From positions 1 through 40,929 of the forward strand of contig JAHIPI010000078.1 in assembly GCA_018894435.1 (NCBI GenBank): a stretch of 40,929 bases of DNA, read 5' to 3'. The first letter of the stretch is position 1. Each line of letters starts with the position of its first letter. Under the pieces are notes generated by a model, which worked only from the letters and a program-made list of their open reading frames with translations, searched no databases and had not been told where the DNA came from. A program made the translations under genes and the position numbers. Origin of the DNA: Candidatus Omnitrophota bacterium. Its GTDB lineage: Bacteria > Omnitrophota > Gorgyraeia > JAHIPI01. Shown here piece after piece: positions 9,154 to 17,818 of the stretch.

Positions 9154-10565
9154 GTCTCCTTCCTAAGCTGCGGAAATAGTATCACATCCCTGATCGAAGG
9201 GGAATCCGTAAGCAGCATGACAAGCCGGTCTATCCCTATGCCAAGTCCGCCGGCCGGAGGCATGCCGTACTCCAGCGCCCTTATGAAATCCTCGTCTATC
9301 TCGCCATCTTCCCGCTGCTCTACAAAACGCTCCTTCTGCTCTATCGGGTTATTCAATTCCGAATAAGCGTTAGCGATTTCCATACCGCCCATAAAAAGTT
9401 CGAACCTGTCGGTAAGAAGCGGGCTGTCTTTTTTCACTTTGGCGAGCGGGCAGAGGTCTTTAAACATATCCACTACGAATACCGGATGATCCGCCTTGGG
9501 TGTAAGAAGGTCGGCGATGATATTAGCGACCTGCGTCCTTCCGATATTTTTGCCTTCTATCTCTATGCCTTTTGCCTTCAGTTTCTTTATCCAAAGTTTC
9601 TCGTCATCGTCAGGATTTATGTCGTAGGACGTCTTCATTATCTCGGAAAAAGAGACCTTCTCCCATTTAGTAAGGTCTATCGTCTTGCCTTGATATTCTA
9701 TTTTATCTTTTCCTAAAACTTTTTTTGCCGTCTCGGTTACGAGCTCCCTGGTCAATTCCATAGTCCCCTCGCAATCGCTATACGCGGTATAGACCTCGAG
9801 CATCGTAAATTCGGGATTGTGCCTTATGGATATGCCCTCATTTCTGAAACTCTTGTTTATTTCGTAGACCTTTTCAAAGCCGCCTACGAGAAGCCTTTTA
9901 AGGTAAAGCTCCGGCGCTATCCTGAGGTAAAGATCCATATCAAGCGCCTCGTGATGCGTCTTAAAGGGTTTACCGCTCGCCCCTCCCGCCATAGGCTGCA
10001 TCATGGGCGTCTCGACCTCCAGATAACCTTTTAAATCCAGGATAGAACGTATGCTCTTTATTATCTCCGAGCGCGTACTAAATATCTTCCTTACGCCGGG
10101 ATTGGCTATGAGATCAAGGTACCTCTGCCTATATCTTGTTTCTACGTCCTTAAGGCCGTGCCACTTCTCCGGAAGAGGCCTCAGGCTCTTTGAAAGGACC
10201 GTAAAATCCTCGACCTTTATGGTTGGTTCGTTCGTCCTGGTCTTAAATAGCTCCCCTCTAGCGCCGATTATATCTCCGATATCAAGCATAGAATCTATAA
10301 TATCGAATTTGTCAATACCGAGCGTATCACTGTTAAAATATAGCTGTATCTTATCTGTCTCGTCTCGAATATCGCAAAATATGCTCTTGCCGTGTTTGCG
10401 CTTAGCCATGAGCCTGCCGGCGATGGTAGCCTTTTCGCCTATTTTAAAATCGGCTAAAATACCTTTTACGCGCGAAGAAGCGCTGAATTTTCCGCCAAAA
10501 GGGTCTATCCCCCTTGCAATCAATGAGTCCAGTTTCGCATACCTATCTTTAATGATACCAGACAT
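9150..10565 (-). CDS. lysS: Lysyl-tRNA synthetase, class II
   Basis: A 471-residue class II LysRS. The N-terminal OB-fold anticodon-binding domain spans about 40-140. Motif 1 lies around RSEIIKSIRSILDLKGYLEVETP, and motif 2 is the FRNEGISIRHNPEFTMLE segment. Motif 3 is GGLGIGIDRLVMLL near the end. It charges tRNA-Lys; a tRNA-Lys(CTT) gene lies about 17 kb away. A GAGGG site precedes the ATG, and a sigma70-like promoter lies 38 to 66 bases upstream. It is the first gene of the long minus-strand cluster running to mlaD. Confidence 0.96.
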   Translation of the reverse strand: MSGIIKDRYAKLDSLIARGIDPFGGKFSASSRVKGILADFKIGEKATIAGRLMAKRKHGKSIFCDIRDETDKIQLYFNSDTLGIDKFDIIDSMLDIGDIIGARGELFKTRTNEPTIKVEDFTVLSKSLRPLPEKWHGLKDVETRYRQRYLDLIANPGVRKIFSTRSEIIKSIRSILDLKGYLEVETPMMQPMAGGASGKPFKTHHEALDMDLYLRIAPELYLKRLLVGGFEKVYEINKSFRNEGISIRHNPEFTMLEVYTAYSDCEGTMELTRELVTETAKKVLGKDKIEYQGKTIDLTKWEKVSFSEIMKTSYDINPDDDEKLWIKKLKAKGIEIEGKNIGRTQVANIIADLLTPKADHPVFVVDMFKDLCPLAKVKKDSPLLTDRFELFMGGMEIANAYSELNNPIEQKERFVEQREDGEIDEDFIRALEYGMPPAGGLGIGIDRLVMLLTDSPSIRDVILFPQLRKET

Positions 10566-10602
10566 TTCCGTTTCCCTCGCTTAATTAGTGTTATTAGCAC
10601 AT

Positions 10603-10631
10603 AGTATATATTACACAGCTAATTATGTCAA
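10603..10631 (-). promoter_or_regulatory. sigma70-like promoter of the lysS cluster
   Basis: On the minus strand, TTGACA (10626-10631) and TATACT (10603-10608) are separated by exactly 17 bases. It points at lysS, whose ATG is about 38 bases further on. It is the only strong promoter seen ahead of the lysS-to-mlaD series. Internal promoters cannot be excluded. Confidence 0.75.
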
Positions 10632-10673
10632 TGGCTTAGCCGCCATATTGACATTTCGCGGCTTAGAATAATA

Positions 10674-11246
10674 TTAATCCCGTAAGTGCAGCTCTACATA
10701 GCAGGCGAGAAGTTCGCGGATCTTGGCGGGCGGGAGTACGTTGAAGTAGTTGTCAATAACGGCGTGGCCTATTTCATGGGAAAGTATAGATTCGGAGAGA
10801 TCATCCATCGAAATATATATCGTATTGAATTTATAGATATAAAATGCCTTATGGTCTGCTTCTTCTTCAAAAATGCCCTTATAAGCATCCTTCAAGTCCT
10901 CTGCGTTCTTATATATCCTTATATTGACCTTGAAACCCTGCGGATACATATCCAAAACTTTTCGGACCTTCCTTGTCAATATATCTATTTTGTTAGCCAG
11001 TTGCTCGCCAGTGGATATGCCCTTCTTGAGCATTATCTCTTTTTCTACCGGATCATATCTGGCAAAGTCTACGTCTATCTTGCGTACGACACTCTTCAGG
11101 TCCACATCGCCCGCAACATATATAGTTGCGTACGAAGCGCTGATGACAGCGCCGTCTTCTCCGGCGGTAATCTCTTCGGAAAACGCAAGGCCGGAAACAG
11201 CCAGAATAATCAGAAACGTAAAATATATTGCGGGTATTCTTTTCAT
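10674..11246 (-). CDS. Small secreted HExxH protein, putative metallopeptidase
   Basis: A 190-residue protein with a classic signal peptide (basic start, hydrophobic core, cleavage likely after GLAFS, about residue 23). Near the C-terminus is HEIGHAVID, a zincin-type HExxH motif, preceded by a predicted beta-rich and helical stretch. The signature suggests a periplasmic or outer-membrane zinc peptidase. The region after the motif is only about 30 residues long, and I cannot identify the third zinc ligand with confidence. It starts one base after the stop of the HAMP protein gene, so the two are probably co-expressed. Family not recognised. Confidence 0.75.
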   Translation of the reverse strand: MKRIPAIYFTFLIILAVSGLAFSEEITAGEDGAVISASYATIYVAGDVDLKSVVRKIDVDFARYDPVEKEIMLKKGISTGEQLANKIDILTRKVRKVLDMYPQGFKVNIRIYKNAEDLKDAYKGIFEEEADHKAFYIYKFNTIYISMDDLSESILSHEIGHAVIDNYFNVLPPAKIRELLACYVELHLRD

Positions 11247-11247
11247 T

Positions 11248-11745
11248 CTAGCCCAATTTAAACTTTTCTATTCTTTCCGTAACGTCGCGGCCTTCTTTCA
11301 GGTCCTTTTTTATGCCGCTGATCATGTTGTTTAAGCGCCGGCGCGCCCTATTGAAGACCTCGGAAAGTATCTTCGTCTCATCATTTTTCCTGAAGGATAT
11401 ATCAAAGCTTAAATCGCCGTCTCCCATCTTCTCCAGTGAACTCTCAATTTTATAAAGAGGGCCCGCTATGCGATGCGAGATAAAAAGCACTATGATGATG
11501 GTAGTCACTCCTACCAGCGCTATAGATACAAGGCCGCTTAGAATAAGCCCGGGCATTATAAATTCCGTGCTCGGTTTTATTACAATCCTCGAATTTTCAA
11601 AAACGGTGATCACGCTCTGACTTAAAAATAGATATATCACCGAAGCCGATATCAAAGCAGTAAGCGCTACCAATGCGCAGAACTTCAGGATAAATTTCGC
11701 CTGGAATTCCTTCTTTATAAAATAATTTTTGCGTCTATTTTCCAT
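11248..11745 (-). CDS. Two-TM HAMP-domain protein without an output domain (second copy)
   Basis: A 165-residue protein. Residues 1-15 are basic, helices lie at about 17-40 and 63-88, and then come SHRIAGPLYKIESSLEKMGD and a short coiled coil. HAMP is the only recognisable domain. It resembles the HAMP protein at 5746-6345 in plan and in the conserved AGP turn. The start is the ATG with GGAGGT upstream. A longer open frame would begin inside the palindrome at 11778-11807 and is rejected. The gene sits between a parvulin-like lipoprotein and the HExxH protein, which suggests an envelope-stress operon, though this is inference. Confidence 0.78.
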   Translation of the reverse strand: MENRRKNYFIKKEFQAKFILKFCALVALTALISASVIYLFLSQSVITVFENSRIVIKPSTEFIMPGLILSGLVSIALVGVTTIIIVLFISHRIAGPLYKIESSLEKMGDGDLSFDISFRKNDETKILSEVFNRARRRLNNMISGIKKDLKEGRDVTERIEKFKLG

Positions 11746-11757
11746 GTCAGCACCTCC

Positions 11758-11807
11758 GATTTTTGCGTGCAAAAATCGTCCTGACCCCGCCATGGCGGGG
11801 GAAGGAC
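11758..11807. repeat. Two adjacent palindromes between the lipoprotein and HAMP genes
   Basis: 11758-11777 is a perfect inverted repeat (GATTTTTGC, two-base loop, GCAAAAATC). 11778-11807 holds CCCCGCCATGGCGGGG flanked by GTCCT and AGGAC arms. The two hairpins are back to back in a 73-base gap between co-directional genes. Neither has a long T tract. They could be an mRNA-processing or transcription-attenuation structure, or a small interspersed repeat. Confidence 0.7.
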
Positions 11808-11818
11808 TTCTACTTAAG

Positions 11819-12637
11819 TTAGTTTAATGTATCGAACACCTTCTCATCTATTTTTATTCGCGATTTTGAGCGCAGCGAATCTATCCATCCCTCCATCGCC
11901 TCTCCCTCTTTCACCGTGCGTATATTTTTTATTATTTCGTCTTTAAGAGGGGCAAGAGGCCCTGTCTCATTCGGTGTAATCTCATCTATAATGACTAAGG
12001 CCCACTTTCCGCTTAACTTTGTTACACCTTTTCCTTTTTTGGCATCTATGTCAAATACGGCATATTCTACTGAGGTCTTATCTTCGCCCAAAATATACCA
12101 GCTCGAAGGAATCACAGCATCAATAGAGTGTTTCTGCGGCTCATTCTTCCACGCCAAAAGAGCGGCTTCATTTTGCCCCAGCGCTTTCCGCGCCGACCTC
12201 TCGTCGGAAAATACTATGACCCTCGCTTTTATTTTATTCTGCATACTATCGTAGTAGCGCTTTATATCATCTTCGTATACAACGGTCTTCTGAGTTATTT
12301 CGTCGCTTTTATTGACCAAAAGATTTTTAAGAAGCGCCTGCTCCCAATAGAGCTCTATCGTCTTCATAAAGGCCTTCTCCTTATCAAGGCCCTTTTTGAC
12401 TGCTTCCTGTATAAGAACTTCTTTCGTAATGAGCGCGTCCAGCATCTCTTTTTTTGTAATAGGTATCTCGCCGGTCATCCTGCCCATCCTTAAGACTTCA
12501 CTTGATTCGTAATTAAAATCTTCGACGCTCATTTCGTAATCGTTTATGCGCGCAAGCACTCTTTCTTCGCCTTTTTTGACCGCGCAGCCGCTTATAAAAA
12601 ATATCGCCAGAATAAGTAGACATATACGCAATTTCAT
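11819..12637 (-). CDS. SurA/PrsA-like lipoprotein (parvulin-type chaperone)
   Basis: A 272-residue protein with a lipoprotein signal (hydrophobic stretch ending FFISGC, Cys18). The mature part matches the SurA N-terminal/PrsA plan: RINDYEMSVEDF, then helices with KKEMLDALITKEVLIQEAVKKGLD, then a central domain of about 110 residues and a closing helix. The central region (about 130-225) is weakly parvulin-like, and the peptidyl-prolyl isomerase active residues are not obvious. It may therefore be a chaperone only. Acts at the envelope. It lies in the CHASE2-PP2C operon. Confidence 0.75.
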   Translation of the reverse strand: MKLRICLLILAIFFISGCAVKKGEERVLARINDYEMSVEDFNYESSEVLRMGRMTGEIPITKKEMLDALITKEVLIQEAVKKGLDKEKAFMKTIELYWEQALLKNLLVNKSDEITQKTVVYEDDIKRYYDSMQNKIKARVIVFSDERSARKALGQNEAALLAWKNEPQKHSIDAVIPSSWYILGEDKTSVEYAVFDIDAKKGKGVTKLSGKWALVIIDEITPNETGPLAPLKDEIIKNIRTVKEGEAMEGWIDSLRSKSRIKIDEKVFDTLN

Positions 12638-12688
12638 GTGTAGCCTCCGAATTTTCCCGCTATTTAATGTTTAAAAATTCATCCCGAG

Positions 12689-12733
12689 CAAGCGAACTCG
12701 CACTTCGTATATACGAGCGCGTCGAGGGACTAC
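12689..12733. repeat. Interspersed palindromic repeat (CGAGCAAGCG... family)
   Basis: Between the CHASE2-PP2C gene and the lipoprotein gene lies a GC-rich imperfect palindrome. It contains CCCGAGCAAGCG and CGCGTCGAGGGAC with an inner CTCGCACTTCG/CGTATATACGAG pairing. The GCTTGCTC and GTCGA elements recur in the larger repeats at 30724-30807 and 32813-32911, so it probably belongs to the same repeat population. Confidence 0.5.
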
Positions 12734-12743
12734 CTTTAAAATC

Positions 12744-14780
12744 CTATACTGCCTTAATAACTATAACCGTTATATCATCATGCTGGGGCGCGCCCTTTGA
12801 AAATATTTCTATCGCAGTCAGCACTTTTGACATTATATCTAAGGCGCCCAATCCGTAATTGGCCAACAGGATATCTTTAACGCGATTCAGTCCGAACTCT
12901 TTTCGGTTCTTATCCATCGCCTCCGAAACACCGTCCGAGTACAAAAAGAGTATATCGCCCTTCTCCATAGGCACTTGTTTATTATAGAAGTCTATGCCTT
13001 CCATCACACCTATAGGCATTCCGCCTTCTGTATCTATCTCTTCTATTTTGCGGCTGTTATTAATAAAATGAATAATTGTATTATGCCCAGCGTTTGAAAA
13101 CAGAAATTCTTTCGACTTAAGATCTATAGTGACATATTGCATGGTGATGAAGGATTTTTCCATGCCTTCCTTGGAAACGGCGTCGTTCAAAATCCGTAAT
13201 GTTTCGGCCGGATCTTTATCGAAATGCGCTGTGGTCCTAAATTCGCTTATTGTACGCGCCATGTACAGCGCTGCCGGCACACCCTTTCCGGACACGTCGC
13301 CTATAACGACTCCGATCTTACCGTTTTCAAGCGTTATAAAATCATAAAGGTCCCCGCCTATATGCTTTGCCGGCAAACATCTGGCGGCGAATTCCAAAAA
13401 TTGCACCTGGGGATAATTTTTAGGCAAAAAACTCTGTTGTATCGCCCTTGCTATAAGAAGCTCGTTTTCCAGCACCCTCTTTTCATACCTAATGGCGCTG
13501 TATTGGTTTGCCGTCAGGCCTACATATATAAATATTATGGCAACGAGCGGAGCAAAGCTATTTATCCAGAAATCTAAATAAGCAAACAGTACAAAAGCGG
13601 ACACTGCATACGCAAAAAATACGGCCAGCATAATACCAAAATTCGTAAGTGCTTTCCTGCCTTTTCTTAATAACGCGCTTAACATACCGCCCAATAACAA
13701 AATAGTTAACATATTGGTTGATACGCCCGCGCGGCGCATAAAATTTCTTTTCAGAATATTACTTAAAGCGCTGGCGTGCACTCCTACCGCCGGATAGGCA
13801 TTGGAAAATGGCATTATTCTTGAATCTATGGTCCCGGTCGCCGTATGTCCTATGAAGATTATTTTCCCTTTTAATTTATTTAAAATGACGGGCTCTTCGC
13901 CGTTTATCAGCCTGTTATAGTCCTGAATAACCTGCACGTAGGAATATCTTTCAAAGGTATTGATCGGGCCGCAGTAATTAATGACCATACTTGCCTTGGA
14001 GTCGACGGGTATGCGGATGGGATTGCCTACGACGGGCAATACAATAGAATTGGGCTCTACCTTAATATCTTTCGTATCTACGCCCAGATAATCGGAGGCA
14101 ATCTGAAGGCTCAGGGCCGGATAAAGTTTTTCTCCAAACTCTATAAGTAGCGGAAGGTGGCGAGTTGCCCCATCAGGGTCGGAAGGCACATTCACTATGG
14201 AAATCCTTTTTGCCGAGTCAGCCAGTTCCGCAACCGGCAAAGTCACTGAAGACGCCTTTAAATATCTGTTTTTATCTTTAACCTTGCCGCCCACCGAGGG
14301 CATGCGTTTCAATACTAAATCTTCGGAAAGAGGCGCGGGAGGGGCATATTTTTCCAGGGAAAAATATGCGGCCAGATATACATTGCCTGTCTTTTCGGCA
14401 ACCGCCGCAAATGTTCCGTCGTTTTCCGGGTCGGCTTCGGGAAAGAGTATATCAAAGATTACAACTGCCGGGCGTGCTTCGTCCAGAATATCCAGAAAGC
14501 TCGCGTGATGGCTCCTTGGCCAGGGCCACCTGCCGAGTATTTCCAGGCTATGATCTTCTATTTCGATGATAATTATCTTATCGGAGGGCGCCTCAAAACC
14601 GCGGATCCTAAACATCTCGTCAAGAGCTAAGAGTTCGTACTTTTCGAAAGAGCCTGCGAAGGACAGGCCGGCAATAATCAAGGCCATTATTATACCTAAT
14701 CTGAAATCGCTGATCGCCCCTGAAGCCTTGCCGCCGGACTTTCTTTTAAAAGCGCTCTTTATCTTTTCTAAAATCCGCAT
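12744..14780 (-). CDS. CHASE2-sensor PP2C (SpoIIE/RsbU-type) phosphatase
   Basis: A 678-residue membrane signalling protein. A first helix lies near residues 25-45, followed by a CHASE2 extracytoplasmic sensor (IIIIEIEDHSLEILGRWPWPR near 73, FIGHTATGTIDSR near 305). Three clustered helices (about 350-425) follow, then a short linker (IARAIQQSFLPK). The PP2C domain has the metal-binding motifs GGDLYDF, IGDVSGKG, YSDGVSEA and QHDDITVIV. It would dephosphorylate a phosphoserine partner such as an anti-sigma antagonist in response to an envelope signal; no such partner is seen here. The start is an ATG behind AGGGAG; a 24-codon upstream extension would begin before the likely transcription start. 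Confidence 0.9.
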   Translation of the reverse strand: MRILEKIKSAFKRKSGGKASGAISDFRLGIIMALIIAGLSFAGSFEKYELLALDEMFRIRGFEAPSDKIIIIEIEDHSLEILGRWPWPRSHHASFLDILDEARPAVVIFDILFPEADPENDGTFAAVAEKTGNVYLAAYFSLEKYAPPAPLSEDLVLKRMPSVGGKVKDKNRYLKASSVTLPVAELADSAKRISIVNVPSDPDGATRHLPLLIEFGEKLYPALSLQIASDYLGVDTKDIKVEPNSIVLPVVGNPIRIPVDSKASMVINYCGPINTFERYSYVQVIQDYNRLINGEEPVILNKLKGKIIFIGHTATGTIDSRIMPFSNAYPAVGVHASALSNILKRNFMRRAGVSTNMLTILLLGGMLSALLRKGRKALTNFGIMLAVFFAYAVSAFVLFAYLDFWINSFAPLVAIIFIYVGLTANQYSAIRYEKRVLENELLIARAIQQSFLPKNYPQVQFLEFAARCLPAKHIGGDLYDFITLENGKIGVVIGDVSGKGVPAALYMARTISEFRTTAHFDKDPAETLRILNDAVSKEGMEKSFITMQYVTIDLKSKEFLFSNAGHNTIIHFINNSRKIEEIDTEGGMPIGVMEGIDFYNKQVPMEKGDILFLYSDGVSEAMDKNRKEFGLNRVKDILLANYGLGALDIMSKVLTAIEIFSKGAPQHDDITVIVIKAV

Positions 14781-14805
14781 ATACTCCCTGAAAGTTACTG
14801 ACTTA

Positions 14806-14834
14806 AGTATATCATAACAGCTTCCTGAAAGCAA
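14806..14834 (-). promoter_or_regulatory. Promoter of the CHASE2-PP2C operon
   Basis: Minus strand TTGCTT (14829-14834), 17 bases, TATACT (14806-14811). Transcription would begin about 20 bases before the ATG at 14780. Its -35 box lies only 11 bases from the -35 of the divergent comF promoter. Confidence 0.6.
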
Positions 14835-14845
14835 CCGCGAGCTGA

Positions 14846-14874
14846 TTGACAATGAAAATATTAAGTGGTATTAT
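14846..14874 (+). promoter_or_regulatory. Promoter of comF-lptF-lptG, giving a leaderless comF mRNA
   Basis: Plus strand TTGACA (14846-14851), 17 bases, TATTAT (14869-14874); an alternative TATAAT is at 14872-14877. The expected start point, about seven bases after the -10 box, falls at or next to the comF ATG at 14883. Confidence 0.7.
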
Positions 14875-14882
14875 AATACACT

Positions 14883-15578
14883 ATGTTAAGCGCTATATGC
14901 GCATTACCTAAGGCTGTATTCAACACTGCGCTGGAGCTCGTATATCCCCGGTCCTGCTGCGTGTGTGCGCGTAGTATCGGGTCGTCCGAAAGCGTTTCTT
15001 TATGCGAAACATGCCATAAAAAGATAAGATATAATAAGCCTCTTTTTACGGCAAGCACAAGAAGGGCCGGCTATTATTTCGACCGGGTACATTCTGTGGC
15101 CGCTTATGAAGGCGTAATGCGCGAATGCATACATAAGTTCAAGTATAACGGTATGCTTTCTGTGGAGGGGCTCTTTGCGGAACTAATGACAGATTACGCC
15201 GGAAAATACATAGATAAAAATCTTTTTGATTTCATTATTCCCGTCCCGCTTTACAGGACAAAACTGCGGGAAAGATCTTTTAATCAGGCGGCTATATTGG
15301 CGTCTTCGGTCTCCCGTAAACTGAAAATACCCTGCATCAACAATAACCTTATAAGAATAAGGGCGGGAAAGCCGCAGATAGATCTGCCAAAAAGAGAACG
15401 CCTGAAAAACATTAAAGGCGCATTCAAACTGAAAAGGCCGGTTTTATTGAACGACAAATCCGTTTTACTTATAGATGATGTCTTTACCACCGGCGCCACC
15501 TTGAACGAATGTTCAAGAGTCCTTAAGCTTGCGGGTACAGGATATATAGAGGCATTTACGCTGGCTCAGGGCATGTAA
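14883..15578 (+). CDS. comF: ComF-family phosphoribosyltransferase-like protein
   Basis: A 231-residue ComF/GntX-type protein. The N-terminal zinc ribbon has paired cysteines (CCVC near residue 25, CETC near 42). The PRTase domain carries a PRPP-binding loop VLLIDDVFTTGAT near 197-209 and FIIPVPLYRTKLRERSFNQA near 118-137. ComF proteins are linked to DNA uptake and single-strand DNA handling, though their reaction is unclear. No ribosome site is visible, and the promoter places the transcript start at the ATG, so a leaderless mRNA is likely. It lies 25 bases before lptF. Confidence 0.88.
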   Translation: MLSAICALPKAVFNTALELVYPRSCCVCARSIGSSESVSLCETCHKKIRYNKPLFTASTRRAGYYFDRVHSVAAYEGVMRECIHKFKYNGMLSVEGLFAELMTDYAGKYIDKNLFDFIIPVPLYRTKLRERSFNQAAILASSVSRKLKIPCINNNLIRIRAGKPQIDLPKRERLKNIKGAFKLKRPVLLNDKSVLLIDDVFTTGATLNECSRVLKLAGTGYIEAFTLAQGM

Positions 15579-15603
15579 TGATCACGATAGGCAGGCAGGT
15601 TTT

Positions 15604-16707
15604 ATGAGAATACTAAGAAACTATATACTGGTGGAAATGCTTCCATGGATGGCCATAGCCATTGTTATCATTACCTTTGCATTCCTGGTAGGCAATCTTG
15701 TAAAACTGGCCGATTTCGTCATCAATAAAGGCGTCGATCTAAGCTATGTGGGCCAGATATTCTTATTTTTGATACCCAAAGTTCTGAGCTTTAGCATTCC
15801 TATGGCCCTTTTGACAGCGACTATGCTTGCCTTTGGCAGATTATCCAGCGACAATGAGATCATCGCCATGCGCTCAACCGGCATAAACCTCTATAAGATC
15901 GCTTTGCCCGCGATAATGCTGGGGCTAATATTCAGCCTTCTTTCCGTGCCGCTTAACGACAAAATAGTACCGCGCACGCATTATAAGACGAGGATGCTCA
16001 TAAAAGAACTTGGTATGCGCTCACCCGCGGCATACCTGGAAGCCGGCACTTTCATACGGGGATTTAAAGACTACATTCTATTCATATACGAGATCAAATA
16101 CGCTAAAGACAGGACAATATTTAACAATGTCCGGATATATCAGCCGCAGAAAAATGCGCCCACAAGGACTATAATTGCTGCGGGCGGCGAGTTGATTCCC
16201 TTGCCCGAAAAGAATGCGGTTAAGTTAAAATTGACTAACGGCACTATAGAAGAGCCCAACCCCACAAACCCTAAAAACCTCTATAAGCTGAATTTCAAAA
16301 CATATTATCTCACGCTTTTTGTGGATGACTCTACCATGCAGGAGAGCGGCAAAAAGACAAAAGAGATGACCTTTGCGGAACTCAAACGGAACGCCGCCGA
16401 ACTTAAAAAATCCGGCATAGACGCGACGCCGGTTGAACGGCGCATACATAAAAGGATAGCCGATTCTTTCGCGCCTCTCGCCTTTGTCCTGATAGGCATA
16501 CCTCTCGCCATAACTACGCGCAGGAGCGAAAAATCCATAGGATTCGGCATAAGCCTGGCGCTCATAGTAATTTATTGGCTGCTTGCGGCCGTCGGCCAGG
16601 TCTTTGTCACCAAGGACATACTTCCCGTATGGCTCGCTACGTGGTTCGGTAATATCGTTATCATGTCAATAGGGATTGCGATGCTTTATGTAACCGTAAG
16701 GAAATAG
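15604..16707 (+). CDS. lptF: LptF-like LPS-export permease (YjgP/YjgQ)
   Basis: A 367-residue YjgP/YjgQ-family permease. Helices near residues 12-35, 55-80 and 98-118 are followed by a periplasmic beta-rich domain (about 125-265) and three C-terminal helices. The segment SSDNEIIAMRSTGINLYKI is a family hallmark. With LptG and LptB it extracts lipopolysaccharide from the inner membrane. AGGCAGG precedes the ATG. Together with the following gene it argues strongly for an LPS-bearing outer membrane. Confidence 0.92.
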   Translation: MRILRNYILVEMLPWMAIAIVIITFAFLVGNLVKLADFVINKGVDLSYVGQIFLFLIPKVLSFSIPMALLTATMLAFGRLSSDNEIIAMRSTGINLYKIALPAIMLGLIFSLLSVPLNDKIVPRTHYKTRMLIKELGMRSPAAYLEAGTFIRGFKDYILFIYEIKYAKDRTIFNNVRIYQPQKNAPTRTIIAAGGELIPLPEKNAVKLKLTNGTIEEPNPTNPKNLYKLNFKTYYLTLFVDDSTMQESGKKTKEMTFAELKRNAAELKKSGIDATPVERRIHKRIADSFAPLAFVLIGIPLAITTRRSEKSIGFGISLALIVIYWLLAAVGQVFVTKDILPVWLATWFGNIVIMSIGIAMLYVTVRK

Positions 16708-16708
16708 C

Positions 16709-17815
16709 GTGAAAATACTGCACAGGTATCTTTTAAATCATTTCATAGGGCCTTTTATTTTCTGCCTTCTGAGTTTTATATTCGTCTATATCGCCATAGA
16801 CCTTTTTAATAACCTCAATGAAATGGTGGAGAGTCGCCTTGATATCATCACGGTATTTTATTATTACCTGAACCTTATCCCTTTCATATTTGTCCAGACA
16901 GCGCCCATTGCCGTTTTAGTCGCGATAATGTATTCTCTTGGAATATTCAACAGAAATAACGAGATACTCGCCATGCGTTCCAGCGGCATAAGCCTCCTTG
17001 ATATACTTACCCCGCTCATTATGATGGGGCTTTTGATAAGCGTAGCGGCATTTCTGGTAAATGACAGGGTCGTTCCGACATCCAGCATGACCTCCGCCAG
17101 GATAAAAGACGAAAAAATGGAGAAAGTAAAGAACACAAAGAAACTTAAGAAAAAAGTAGAGATAGAACTGGAGAATATAGCGTTTCACGGAAAGAAAAAC
17201 AGGATAATATACGCAAGGCGCTATTTTGTATTTCAGAAAAAGATAGTAGGACTTATAATATTCAACCAGGATAAAGAACAAAGTGTAACATCAAAGATAA
17301 CCGCGTCGGAAGCAAGCTGGCAGAACGACAAATGGTACGGAAGAACAGTGGTATCTTTCAATCTTGACAAAACGGGTAGAATCGTAGGCGATCCGGATTT
17401 TTACGAAGAGGCGTATATAGACATAGAGGAGGATCCCGCCGACTTCAGGCAGCGTCAGAATCAGACTGAGTTTATGAGTTCGGCGGAACTTAAGAAATGT
17501 ATAGGGTACCTTTCTTTCGTGGGGGGCACAACCGTAAGAAACCTAAAAGTGGATTTACACCAAAAATTCGCGCTTCCTTTCGCGAACCTGATTGTAATAC
17601 TTGTCGCCTCTCCCTTCGCCTTCAGGACAAACAGAAGAGGCGGCGTAATAATGGGGATATGCATAAGCATAGCTATGGTGCTCGGTTATTATGTGATAAT
17701 GTCTGTGAGCCTTGCTTTCGGAAAAGCCGGATTTATTCCGCCTTTTCTCTCCGCATGGTGCCCCAATATAATCTTTGCCGCAGCAGGCCTTATTCTCATA
17801 CTCAGAGACAAATAA
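16709..17815 (+). CDS. lptG: LptG-like LPS-export permease (YjgP/YjgQ)
   Basis: A 368-residue second YjgP/YjgQ permease with the same six-helix plan, including RNNEILAMRSSGISLLDI near residue 86. The periplasmic domain spans about 125-270. Translation begins at a GTG one base after the lptF stop, with AAGGA upstream, so the two are tightly coupled. Assignment as G rather than F rests on order and is not certain. Its stop lies three bases from the convergent aldolase stop, with no visible terminator between them. Confidence 0.9.
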   Translation: MKILHRYLLNHFIGPFIFCLLSFIFVYIAIDLFNNLNEMVESRLDIITVFYYYLNLIPFIFVQTAPIAVLVAIMYSLGIFNRNNEILAMRSSGISLLDILTPLIMMGLLISVAAFLVNDRVVPTSSMTSARIKDEKMEKVKNTKKLKKKVEIELENIAFHGKKNRIIYARRYFVFQKKIVGLIIFNQDKEQSVTSKITASEASWQNDKWYGRTVVSFNLDKTGRIVGDPDFYEEAYIDIEEDPADFRQRQNQTEFMSSAELKKCIGYLSFVGGTTVRNLKVDLHQKFALPFANLIVILVASPFAFRTNRRGGVIMGICISIAMVLGYYVIMSVSLAFGKAGFIPPFLSAWCPNIIFAAAGLILILRDK

Positions 17816-17818
17816 TTA

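Noticed and set aside
10648-10676. Plus-strand TTGACA with TAATAT nearby, between lysS and the HExxH gene
   Set aside because: Spacing is only 15 bases and it would read antisense into the HExxH gene with no plus-strand gene after it.
11748-11793. Extended N-terminus for the second HAMP protein
   Set aside because: The earlier ATG lies inside a palindrome; the internal ATG has a strong GGAGGT site.
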